This document shows positions 36,692-44,230 of a stretch of DNA of 64,000 nucleotides, piece by piece. The translations under genes were made by a program, and so were the position numbers. The notes beneath the pieces are model-generated. The model saw only the letters and a program-made list of their open reading frames with translations, did not search any database and was not told where the DNA came from. Origin of the DNA: Acidipila sp. EB88 (GTDB lineage Bacteria; Acidobacteriota; Terriglobia; Terriglobales; Acidobacteriaceae); the NCBI RefSeq assembly GCF_003858395.1, contig NZ_QWEV01000005.1, positions 806,001 to 870,000 on the forward strand. The letters run 5' to 3'. Every line of letters starts with the position of its first letter. Position 1 is the first letter of the stretch.

Positions 36692-37957
36692 ATGGACATC
36701 ACAAGCAAGCCGCCCCGGCCTTCCAGCATCCTTCGACAACTTGGCCCCGGAATCATCACGGGAGCAGCCGATGACGACCCTGCCGGAATTGCGACCTATA
36801 GCCAAGTTGGCGCCCAATTTGGGTACAACCTGGCTTGGACCATGCTGTTCAGTCTTCCATTCATGGTGGTCATCCAGGAGATCAGCGGGCGTATCGGCTG
36901 CGTGAGTGGGCGTGGGATTGCACACAATTTGCGCCTCCACTACTCCCCATGGCTCGTTCGATCTGTCGTGCTCCTGCTAATGATCGCTAACATCGTGAAT
37001 CTCGCCGCCGACCTTGGAGCAATGGGCAGTGCGCTTCAACTGTTGTGCGGAGGAAATCCGCGGCTCTACACGGTGGGCTTTGGCATCGTCTGTGTCATTG
37101 CCGAGATCTTCATCAGCTATGTACGCTATGCACGCTTGTTGAAGTGGTTGACATTGTCCCTCTTTACCTATGTAGCTGTGGCTTTTTCCGTGCACCTTCC
37201 CTGGCGTTCAGCCTTATTGGCAACCCTCGTGCCGCATCTCGAATGGACGAAGGCAGGCGCGATGGCCTTGGTTGCTGTACTCGGAACGACCATTAGCCCT
37301 TACTTATTCTTCTGGCAATCTTCGCTGGAGGTTCAGGAACAATCCCGAACCGATGCGCAACCGCTATGTCTAATCCCGATGGAGGCACCCTCCGCGTTTC
37401 GGCGAATTCAAGGCGACACGATTGCAGGGATGAGCGCTTCGAACATCATCGCGATTTTCATCATTTATGCAACTGCTGCTACGCTGCACGCCAGCGGTGT
37501 CACAAGTATCCAAACATCCTCCCAGGCCGCTGAAGCATTGCGTCCTCTTGCCGGCCGGTTTGCTTTCACCATATTTGCGGCCGGGATCATCGGGACTGGA
37601 TTGCTGGCGGTACCAGTTCTAGCCGGCTCTGGAGCTTACGCACTAGCCGAAACCTTTGGCTGGCAGGAAGGGCTCTCTCGCCAGTTGTTGGAAGCGAAAT
37701 CCTTTTACGCCGCCATCGCCATCGCCACGATGCTCGGTGCAGCAATCAACTTCACCTCGCTCGACCCTGTGAAGGCTCTCTACTGGAGTGCTGTTGTCAA
37801 CGGTATCCTGGCGGCTCCAGTGATGGCAGCGGTGATGCTCATCTCAGGTAATCCCCGCATTATGGGCGAGCTTACAGTCGTCGGTGTCATGAAAGCTCTG
37901 GGCTGGTGCGCGACGGCACTCATGTTTACCGCAAGCGTTGCCTTCTTCGTTCTATGA
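36692..37957 (+). CDS. NRAMP-related divalent metal transporter, divergent metal site
   Basis: Eleven membrane segments in 421 residues. The first carries GAADDDPAGIATYSQVG in place of the NRAMP DPGN motif, and the sixth has TTISPYLFFWQSSLE instead of the (A/C)-x-M-P-H motif with the metal-binding Met. The fold and the Asp remain, so it belongs to the NRAMP superfamily, but likely to the branch with Mg2+ or Mn2+ transport (NRMT-like) rather than a classic MntH. It would work in the inner membrane. It is 87 bases after the DUF2934 gene and precedes a 480-base gap. Confidence 0.85.
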   Translation: MDITSKPPRPSSILRQLGPGIITGAADDDPAGIATYSQVGAQFGYNLAWTMLFSLPFMVVIQEISGRIGCVSGRGIAHNLRLHYSPWLVRSVVLLLMIANIVNLAADLGAMGSALQLLCGGNPRLYTVGFGIVCVIAEIFISYVRYARLLKWLTLSLFTYVAVAFSVHLPWRSALLATLVPHLEWTKAGAMALVAVLGTTISPYLFFWQSSLEVQEQSRTDAQPLCLIPMEAPSAFRRIQGDTIAGMSASNIIAIFIIYATAATLHASGVTSIQTSSQAAEALRPLAGRFAFTIFAAGIIGTGLLAVPVLAGSGAYALAETFGWQEGLSRQLLEAKSFYAAIAIATMLGAAINFTSLDPVKALYWSAVVNGILAAPVMAAVMLISGNPRIMGELTVVGVMKALGWCATALMFTASVAFFVL

Positions 37958-38436
37958 ACCACGTCCGAGCGCAGTTGATGGAGTTGGACCATCCTCCAGG
38001 GTTGGGGGCCGATGACGGCCAGACCCTTCCCGGCGAAGCTGGCAAGTAGCGAATCAGCATTGACCACCAGGTCCACGCACGGCTAGGATCCGCCAGCTAG
38101 CCCAGCGTGAGATGCTTCGGGCATAGTCAACCATGCGCGTTCAGAATCCGACACTTCCGCTTCCCCTTCCATGCTTGTCCGGCCAGCATAGCTGGCGGTG
38201 GAACCCTGCCCATCCACGCTCGTCCGACTGTATGCCGTTCGTCCAGCTCATGTTGACCGCGATTGTTACTTCAGTAGAGCCATTTAGACTACCCTTCCGG
38301 AGCACCCCTAGCAAACGAATGGCACTCCCTCTGGAGAGGTGACATGCAATCAAAGAAGCTCGGCCGCCTAGCAAGCTGCACGACGGAAGTACCATTTTGC
38401 TCAGTTTTTGTATTGTGACGCGGCGCAGAATGGGTC
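37958..38436. other. Intergenic stretch, nothing recognised
   Basis: This 479-base gap between the NRAMP-like and LOV-kinase genes has only short frames without ribosome sites. It should hold the promoter of the LOV-kinase gene. No clear terminator after the transporter was seen. Confidence 0.35.
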
Positions 38437-40053
38437 ATGGGTCGTCAGTACCTGAAGGGGTTGACTCGGACGATGAAATTAGCAGACACGTATGCATCAG
38501 AGCCGAAGACATCAAATGAGAAAACCGGGTCTGCCATCTGTATCGCAGATCTAGCGGACCGGCAGCACGTTGTAGCGGCTTCGATCCAAATGGGTCTCTC
38601 GCCGACTATCGTTTGTCCAGAACCAGGTGCTTCGCAAAAGCTAAACACGTTCGAGCTGATTGTCGCTGACCATGCCGTTGCGGAGCGCTTGGTAGCTGAG
38701 TTCGAAGGTCGCGAGTCAGATGGCGATGGTTTCAGTCCGGCTATCATCGCCCTTCTTAAACGTGGCGATGCACAACGATCAAAAGACACTCTGACCGATT
38801 GCAATTACGACGGGATTCTTCGCTTCCCCATGACACCGGAGGAGACGGCAAATCATTTAGCGATCGTCATGTATTCACATTGTGCCTCTCAGAGGCGTTA
38901 TCACGCTGCCTGGCGAGAACTTCGACTAAACCGTCGCATCTTTCGTTCTGTCACAGCTGGCATCTCGGTCGCGAATGCAACATTGCCCGATCTGCCGATC
39001 ATATATGTCAACCCTGCTTTTGAAGCCATGACCGGGTATAGCCGAGAGGAAGTACAAGGGCGCAACTGCCGCTTTTTAGAAGGAGAAGAGCGAAACCAAC
39101 CTGCTCTAGCTATTGTTCGAGATGCGCTGTCGAGCCGACGCAAGGGCACCGCAGTGCTGAAGAATTTCCGCAAAGACGGCACGCCATTTTGGAACGAACT
39201 ATCCCTGTCCCCGATCTTTGATGAAGAAGGTAAATTGACACACTACGTCGGGATCCAAACGGATGTTACTACTCGTGTGGAACTGGAAAACGCTCTGCGC
39301 GAGACTGAAAAGCTTGCTGCCGTTGGCCGACTGGCCTCCTCTATTGCTCACGAAATCAACAACCCGTTGTCCTCTGTGATGAACTTGATCTACATAGCGG
39401 AGCGTACTGAATGCTCGCAGGACACCAAGAAGCAGCTTGCGCAGGCAGATAAAGAACTGCGACGGGTAAAGCTGATCACTGAACAATCCCTGCGGTTCTC
39501 CCGGCAATCGACAAATGCCCAGGCAACAAGCTCGACTGAGATGTTGGAGCCTATTCTTGACTTGTATCAATCTCACGCACGGAATGCTCGGGTCGTCACC
39601 AGTTTGCAAGAGCGTCCAAGCCGCCCGCTTATGTGCATGGAAAGTGAGATACGTCAGGTTCTCAGCCATCTCGTAGGTAATGCGATCTACGCCATGCAGA
39701 TAAATGGCGGGCTATTGATTGTTCGGAGTCGAGAAGCGACTGGATGGAAGAACGGAAGCCACGGCATCTTATTCACAGTAGCGGATAATGGCACGGGCAT
39801 GAACGCTGAGACTCTGAGAGACATGTACAAGGCTTTCTACACTACCAAGGGCATAGGCGGCACAGGCCTTGGACTTTGGATCAGCTCCGACATTGTCGAG
39901 CGGCACCATGGCAAGTTGAAGGTGCGGAGCTCGCAGCGCCAAGGAGCATCCGGAACAGTCTTCCAGATGTTCCTGCCGTATCGAGGAATCGGGTCCCACC
40001 CAGAAGTGCTCGCCCCTTCCAAACTCTCTCCTGAGATCGTTTATACGTATTGA
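38437..40053 (+). CDS. LOV-domain sensor histidine kinase (blue-light receptor)
   Basis: Three parts are visible. Residues about 30-145 look like a degenerate receiver domain (SAICIADLADRQHVVAASIQ, ELIVADHA), without a secure phospho-acceptor triad. Residues about 165-285 are a PAS/LOV domain with NPAFEAMTGYSREEV, GRNCRFLEGEERNQ and FRKDGTPFWNELSLSP; Cys211 in NCRF is the residue that forms the flavin adduct in light, and the late Gln in GIQTDVT is also kept. The kinase part has His305 in SIAHEINNPLSSV, an N box (HLVGNAIYAM), DNGTGM and GGTGLGLWIS. It is cytosolic and HWE-independent. No response regulator is adjacent. Confidence 0.92.
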   Translation: MGRQYLKGLTRTMKLADTYASEPKTSNEKTGSAICIADLADRQHVVAASIQMGLSPTIVCPEPGASQKLNTFELIVADHAVAERLVAEFEGRESDGDGFSPAIIALLKRGDAQRSKDTLTDCNYDGILRFPMTPEETANHLAIVMYSHCASQRRYHAAWRELRLNRRIFRSVTAGISVANATLPDLPIIYVNPAFEAMTGYSREEVQGRNCRFLEGEERNQPALAIVRDALSSRRKGTAVLKNFRKDGTPFWNELSLSPIFDEEGKLTHYVGIQTDVTTRVELENALRETEKLAAVGRLASSIAHEINNPLSSVMNLIYIAERTECSQDTKKQLAQADKELRRVKLITEQSLRFSRQSTNAQATSSTEMLEPILDLYQSHARNARVVTSLQERPSRPLMCMESEIRQVLSHLVGNAIYAMQINGGLLIVRSREATGWKNGSHGILFTVADNGTGMNAETLRDMYKAFYTTKGIGGTGLGLWISSDIVERHHGKLKVRSSQRQGASGTVFQMFLPYRGIGSHPEVLAPSKLSPEIVYTY

Positions 40054-40208
40054 TCGCGCCGGTTCCCGGCGTGGGCTTGCAGGAAGAAAGGCGCTGCAAG
40101 GTAGCGAGAAGAGGCAGACCCGGTGCGTCGGCTGCCTAACATTGCTATGATTCATTAGCAATGGGTCACGCGCGCTGCCCTCGCTTAAACAAATGAGGTC
40201 TTCCCGGG

Positions 40209-40223
40209 CGGTCTCATAGACCG
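40209..40223. promoter_or_regulatory. Inverted repeat CGGTCT-CAT-AGACCG before the Crp/Fnr gene
   Basis: A perfect six-base inverted repeat with a three-base spacer, followed by GAAAGGGA and the ATG at 40236. It may be an operator for autoregulation or a small hairpin that masks the ribosome site. Confidence 0.45.
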
Positions 40224-40235
40224 AAAGGGACCAGA

Positions 40236-41000
40236 ATGCCGCATAGAAGCACAGATACCTTCAATGCCGCAGCGTTCCTGGCCAGCTCAGGACTGGGCCG
40301 ACGGATTGTTCAGATCAAGCCTAAGGGAACGCTTTTCTCTCAGGGCAGTGCGGCTGATTCTGTCTTTTATCTTCAAAAAGGTCGCGCCAAACTAACGGTC
40401 GTCTCCAAAGCAGGAAAAGAAGCGACTATCACGATGCTCGCTGCCGGTGACTTCGTTGGCGAGGAATCCGTTACCGCGATAGCTGGTTTGCATATGTCCA
40501 CTGCGACGGCAATCACGGCTTGTTCTGTGCTCAAGATCGAGCGGGACGAGATGATGCGTGTCGTTCACGATGAACATGATTTTTCAGACATCTTCGTCGC
40601 CTTCCTGCTAACGCGCTCCATGCGAACACAAGCCGATCTCGTTGACCAGCTCTTCAATTCGAGTGAAAGACGCCTGGCCAGAATTTTGCTTTTGATGGCG
40701 GATTTTGGACAAGCGGGCCAGCCGGAGACCGTGATTCCACGCATCACCCAGGAAACGCTTGCAGACATGATCGGCACTACGCGTTCCCGTGTCAGCTTCT
40801 TCATGAACAGGTTTCGCAAGATGGGCTTTATCAAATACAACGGGCGCATCCATGTCCATAAATCTCTGCTCAACATTGTTCTTCACGATCAGCGACCGGG
40901 CGCGAACGCTATCAGTGCTCCGCTTCTCGGCGATAGGCGAAACAAGACAAAGGCTGTCAAGAAAGCGTCTTCCCGAGTTAGAAGGGAGAAGCCTGCTTAG
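40236..41000 (+). CDS. Crp/Fnr family transcriptional regulator
   Basis: A cyclic-nucleotide-binding-like domain (about residues 25-125: FSQGSAADSVFYLQKGRAKL, LAAGDFVGEESVT) is followed by a winged helix-turn-helix (about 165-215) with ITQETLADMIGTTRSRVSFF for recognition. The Fnr cysteines are absent, and the cAMP-contact RxS pattern is not clear. Such regulators of Acidobacteria and Rhizobiales often have a C-terminal Lys/Arg-rich tail, as here (KTKAVKKASSRVRREKP). It follows the LOV kinase by 182 bases on the same strand, so both may belong to one light- or redox-response unit. Confidence 0.9.
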   Translation: MPHRSTDTFNAAAFLASSGLGRRIVQIKPKGTLFSQGSAADSVFYLQKGRAKLTVVSKAGKEATITMLAAGDFVGEESVTAIAGLHMSTATAITACSVLKIERDEMMRVVHDEHDFSDIFVAFLLTRSMRTQADLVDQLFNSSERRLARILLLMADFGQAGQPETVIPRITQETLADMIGTTRSRVSFFMNRFRKMGFIKYNGRIHVHKSLLNIVLHDQRPGANAISAPLLGDRRNKTKAVKKASSRVRREKPA

Positions 41001-41190
41001 GGTTCGTCGAAGGTCAGCCAACGAGGAACATCTGATTGCTGAAGAGTCAGCGCTTTAACCGCATTCTTGGGGCGTTCCACATACGTTCGAGCGTGAGCTG
41101 TCCCTGATGTTACATTCGCTGCGAAAAAGCAACATCGCCAGCAGCGACCCGGGCTGGTCTCCGATCTTGGCTCTGGAAGACTTCCGAGGG

Positions 41191-41928
41191 TCACGCCTCA
41201 AGGTGACCGCCCAGGATTTGAGGAGCTACAACAGCTGGGGAACCAGCAGAACGCTCCGTCACAACAAGAAGAACAAGAAAGAGGGCAGGCAACATAAGGG
41301 TCCAGACATGGACTCGCGTAGCCATTGCGGCCCCTCCGATCGCGCCAACAAGGAAGCATGTCCAGATGCCCCCAAGCAAGAATATGCGGCGCCAGTGAGT
41401 GTCCCACGAACCCTGTGACTGTGCCACGGGCGCGCCGTAAACGATGTTCGCCACGTGCTCTCCAAGGTTCTTGAGATCGCCCGTCACAAAGCCCAGGTTG
41501 ACCGATTGGCCGCCGACCTGAGACACCGTAGTGTTCATCATTCCCATGGCGCAACTCAGGATCATGACGCAGACCGAGAGGGATGCCGCTCCAATGGCTG
41601 CAGCCACCTCGAGGAGCAGCAAGGCCGCGACGCACATTGAGACCCGCGAGTTCTGCTGCTGGCTCTTGGCTTTTTGCATGAGAAATCCGAGAGTTGCCCC
41701 AAGCACGAAGAAGGGTATCGGCAGAAGAGCGTGAGAGGCAGCCGCATACTTTGCTTGTCCGCCATTCATCCCCGTCGCGATTGTGTTGCCACTCATGAAG
41801 GACGTGTACAACCCGAAGGTCAGCAGGGTGTACGAGTCTACGTAGCCGCAAATCAATCCACGACTAGCTGCCCGCCAACCCTGCCTCCTCACAACAGAAA
41901 GAGGTACCGCGACCACCGGAAGGCTCAC
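41191..41928 (-). CDS. DUF1275 (YoaK-like) membrane protein
   Basis: The open frame runs to 41973, but a GTG at 41928 overlaps the TGA of the nitroreductase gene (GTGA) and makes a coupled start. About six membrane helices follow. The family marks are GYVDSYTLLTFGLYTSFMSGN, MNTTVSQVGGQSVNLGFVTG and LFLVLLVV near the end. DUF1275 proteins are inner-membrane proteins with unknown transport role. It is the second gene of a unit with the nitroreductase. Confidence 0.85.
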   Translation of the reverse strand: MSLPVVAVPLSVVRRQGWRAASRGLICGYVDSYTLLTFGLYTSFMSGNTIATGMNGGQAKYAAASHALLPIPFFVLGATLGFLMQKAKSQQQNSRVSMCVAALLLLEVAAAIGAASLSVCVMILSCAMGMMNTTVSQVGGQSVNLGFVTGDLKNLGEHVANIVYGAPVAQSQGSWDTHWRRIFLLGGIWTCFLVGAIGGAAMATRVHVWTLMLPALFLVLLVVTERSAGSPAVVAPQILGGHLEA

Positions 41929-42545
41929 AGGGCAGTCCGTAGATTCTTCAACAAAGGCGCAATCTCGGACCAACTGCCGCTAAAGACGAAGCTCTCGAGG
42001 GGCTTGCGAAGGCGCCGGACCTGATCTTCCTTCTGGAAAGATTCCGAAAGCCGTCCATCCGCACCTGCATACCCGATTGCCAGTCCAGCGACCGGTTTTA
42101 CCCCTTCTGGGATCTGGTAGAGCTGACGGGCGCGTTCACGATGGATATGGATCATCTGATGAACTCCCAGGCCCCGAGCAGTAGCCTCGAACACGAGGTT
42201 GGCAGACGCAAGCCCTAAATCATGCTCAGCTGTGGCGTAAGGCTGGCCGCTGTGCTCCAGAGTCAGGCGAGCGCAGCCGAGCATCAGCACCGGTGCAAAC
42301 TTTGCCCAGGGCATGTTGACATCCTCGACACACGAAAGGAGACGCGCATGCTCCTCCGGTTCGTCACGGGTTGCAATCAGATAGGACCACGGCTGTTCGT
42401 TGGCGGCCGAAGCAGACCAGCGAGCCGCTTCAAGCAGCGCAAGAAGGTCTAGATGGCCCACAGGGCGATCGTCAAAGGCAAACGGGCTCCATCGATCCGC
42501 GATGAGCGTTTGAATCGGATAGTCGGCAGTGATTGTTCCAGACAT
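41925..42545 (-). CDS. Nitroreductase family FMN-dependent oxidoreductase
   Basis: The start at 42545 (MSGTITADYP) follows GAGAGGG and is used instead of an upstream ATG. The 206-residue protein keeps the nitroreductase pattern: RWSPFAFDDRPV, LEAARWSASAANEQPWSY (about residues 38-55, FMN contact), AEHDLGLASANLVFEATARG and LAIGYAGAD near the end. Such enzymes use NAD(P)H to reduce nitro compounds, quinones or unsaturated carbonyls. The gene is cotranscribed with DUF1275. The next gene in the same direction is oxalate decarboxylase, whose stop lies 91 bases upstream of this start. Confidence 0.88.
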   Translation of the reverse strand: MSGTITADYPIQTLIADRWSPFAFDDRPVGHLDLLALLEAARWSASAANEQPWSYLIATRDEPEEHARLLSCVEDVNMPWAKFAPVLMLGCARLTLEHSGQPYATAEHDLGLASANLVFEATARGLGVHQMIHIHRERARQLYQIPEGVKPVAGLAIGYAGADGRLSESFQKEDQVRRLRKPLESFVFSGSWSEIAPLLKNLRTAL

Positions 42546-42635
42546 AGTGACCCTCTCTGATCTACAGGAATGAGAATTGCAAACAAAACAGTCCATCTGG
42601 CCGGTTCGGTTTGAACCGGCCAGATGGCGACATTC

Positions 42636-43805
42636 TTACCGAGGTCCTACAACTGGTGTCTTGGTTGTCGAAACACGATCCAGAACAGACTTTTCGATCT
42701 GGAGATGCGCGCGGACCAATTCATAGGGAGTAAAAGCCAACCACTGGGCGAGGGACAGGTCGGAGAACTTGTCAGTCTTCCACACCTCAAGGTAGCGAAG
42801 TGTCGTCGTGCCGGTGTTCTCAACATAATGCGGAGTGACCCGCGGAACGTACCCAACATCGCCCGCCTGATAGTCAAAAGTCCCGGCATTGGTGTTGGAC
42901 AGATACACCGTCATCCTGCCCTGACCCTCAAGGAAGTACTGCAGCTCATCCGAAGTTCTGTGCCAATGAAGCTCACGCATCCCACCCGGCTCGACTTCGA
43001 CCAGAGCTGCGGAGATGGTGGAGGCCGCGGGAAAGTTCCTGGAATCGGTGACGCGCACAGATCCGTTGTTCGACTTGATCGGCTCTTGAGAGCTCATTTT
43101 ATGCGTGTAGATCACTGGTGTAGGACCCGCACCAACGACCCGATCCTGCGAAAGAGGGCCTGGAATGTCCGCTCGGAAGATGTACTTCTCAGCCTTGGGG
43201 ATGTTGGCAAACGCGCTCTCCTGAACACCGAAATTCTTCGCCAGCACCGACTTCGGAATATGGGCGAGAAAGTCGGTCACAAGAAACGTCTCCTCTTCAT
43301 TGAAAGCACCATCGTCGAACACGAGCAGGAACTCACATCCTTCGCCGGCGAGGCCTTGGATCGAATGCGGAATGCCCGAAGGAAAGTTCCAGATATCACC
43401 TTCAGTGCAGTCAGCCTGGTACGTTTTGCCCTCTTCATCAACGCACGTCACACGTGCGTTGCCTTTGATCATGAAGCCCCATTCGGCGGGTTTGTGCCAG
43501 TGCATTTCCCGAATCACGCCGGCCTCAAGCCGCATGTTCACGCAGGCGAGTTCCACCGCTACCGACATCTCACGAATCGTTGTTTGGCGCGCCCAGCCAC
43601 CTTCTTCAAGCTTGTTGTGACTGTCGGCGAACGTCCATTTCAGGTTAGGGACAGAACCGTGATCTGTTATCGGAGGCGTCAGACGTCCAGGGCTCTGCGC
43701 TTCCCGTTGATGATTCGACGGTCCAAGGATTGGTGCACCTTCTGTGCCGCGAATCGGCTGAGCAAATCCATTCGGTGTTGTCTCTTCGATGAGCTCTGTA
43801 GCCAT
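42636..43805 (-). CDS. oxdC: Oxalate decarboxylase, bicupin, Mn-dependent
   Basis: Oxalate decarboxylase turns oxalate into formate and CO2 and uses up a proton. Two cupin domains are visible. Each has the H-x-H ... E set of the Mn site: HWHKPAEWG with PHSIQG, and HWHRTSDELQ with PHYVENTG. The lid region reads FDDGAFNEEETFLVTDFLAH, equivalent to the FSENSTF loop of Bacillus subtilis OxdC, and retains the key Glu (Glu162 there), which argues for decarboxylase and not oxidase. Length (389) is normal and there is no signal peptide. It may raise pH and use plant or fungal oxalate. It diverges from the proton ATPase. Confidence 0.93.
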   Translation of the reverse strand: MATELIEETTPNGFAQPIRGTEGAPILGPSNHQREAQSPGRLTPPITDHGSVPNLKWTFADSHNKLEEGGWARQTTIREMSVAVELACVNMRLEAGVIREMHWHKPAEWGFMIKGNARVTCVDEEGKTYQADCTEGDIWNFPSGIPHSIQGLAGEGCEFLLVFDDGAFNEEETFLVTDFLAHIPKSVLAKNFGVQESAFANIPKAEKYIFRADIPGPLSQDRVVGAGPTPVIYTHKMSSQEPIKSNNGSVRVTDSRNFPAASTISAALVEVEPGGMRELHWHRTSDELQYFLEGQGRMTVYLSNTNAGTFDYQAGDVGYVPRVTPHYVENTGTTTLRYLEVWKTDKFSDLSLAQWLAFTPYELVRAHLQIEKSVLDRVSTTKTPVVGPR

Positions 43806-44230
43806 GATGAAATCTCCAGTTCCTGCGAGGTGGGAGTTGTGTCCTAACTTCGGAAGTTGAATAGCGAGCGGCGCACTTCACAGTCGAAGGCACAAGAAGT
43901 TTGTGCGGAGATGCGAGCATGAGGCAGACAAGATCTCAGCCAGAGTGATGGCCTTGGCTGGAGTATTCCACTGCCAGTCATTTCAAATTGGTCAGATTTG
44001 CTCAGGGGTAGCGGCCTTTTAGGCCTGGAAGAACGAGCAGAATACTTACCTTGCGCTGGCAAATCAGCGTTCAAACGCGCTGCACAATCGGCCGTCAGCT
44101 CAACCGTTCCTCCCCGCAGGAATGTGCAAAATGACACAGTAATGCCAGGACATGAATGCAAAGCTCGAAGAACGTGCCTTCACGTCGATGCGCGGCTGCG
44201 CTTCATCAGGAAGCCCGCACAAAGGAGCCC
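43806..44230. other. Divergent promoter region between oxdC and the P-type ATPase
   Basis: No convincing gene is seen; frames read leftwards from 44161 are Cys/Ser/Arg-rich noise. This stretch should hold the promoters of both genes. No clear symmetric operator was found. Confidence 0.4.

Noticed and set aside
42624..43847. 407-residue frame on the plus strand
   Set aside because: It is the antisense of oxdC.
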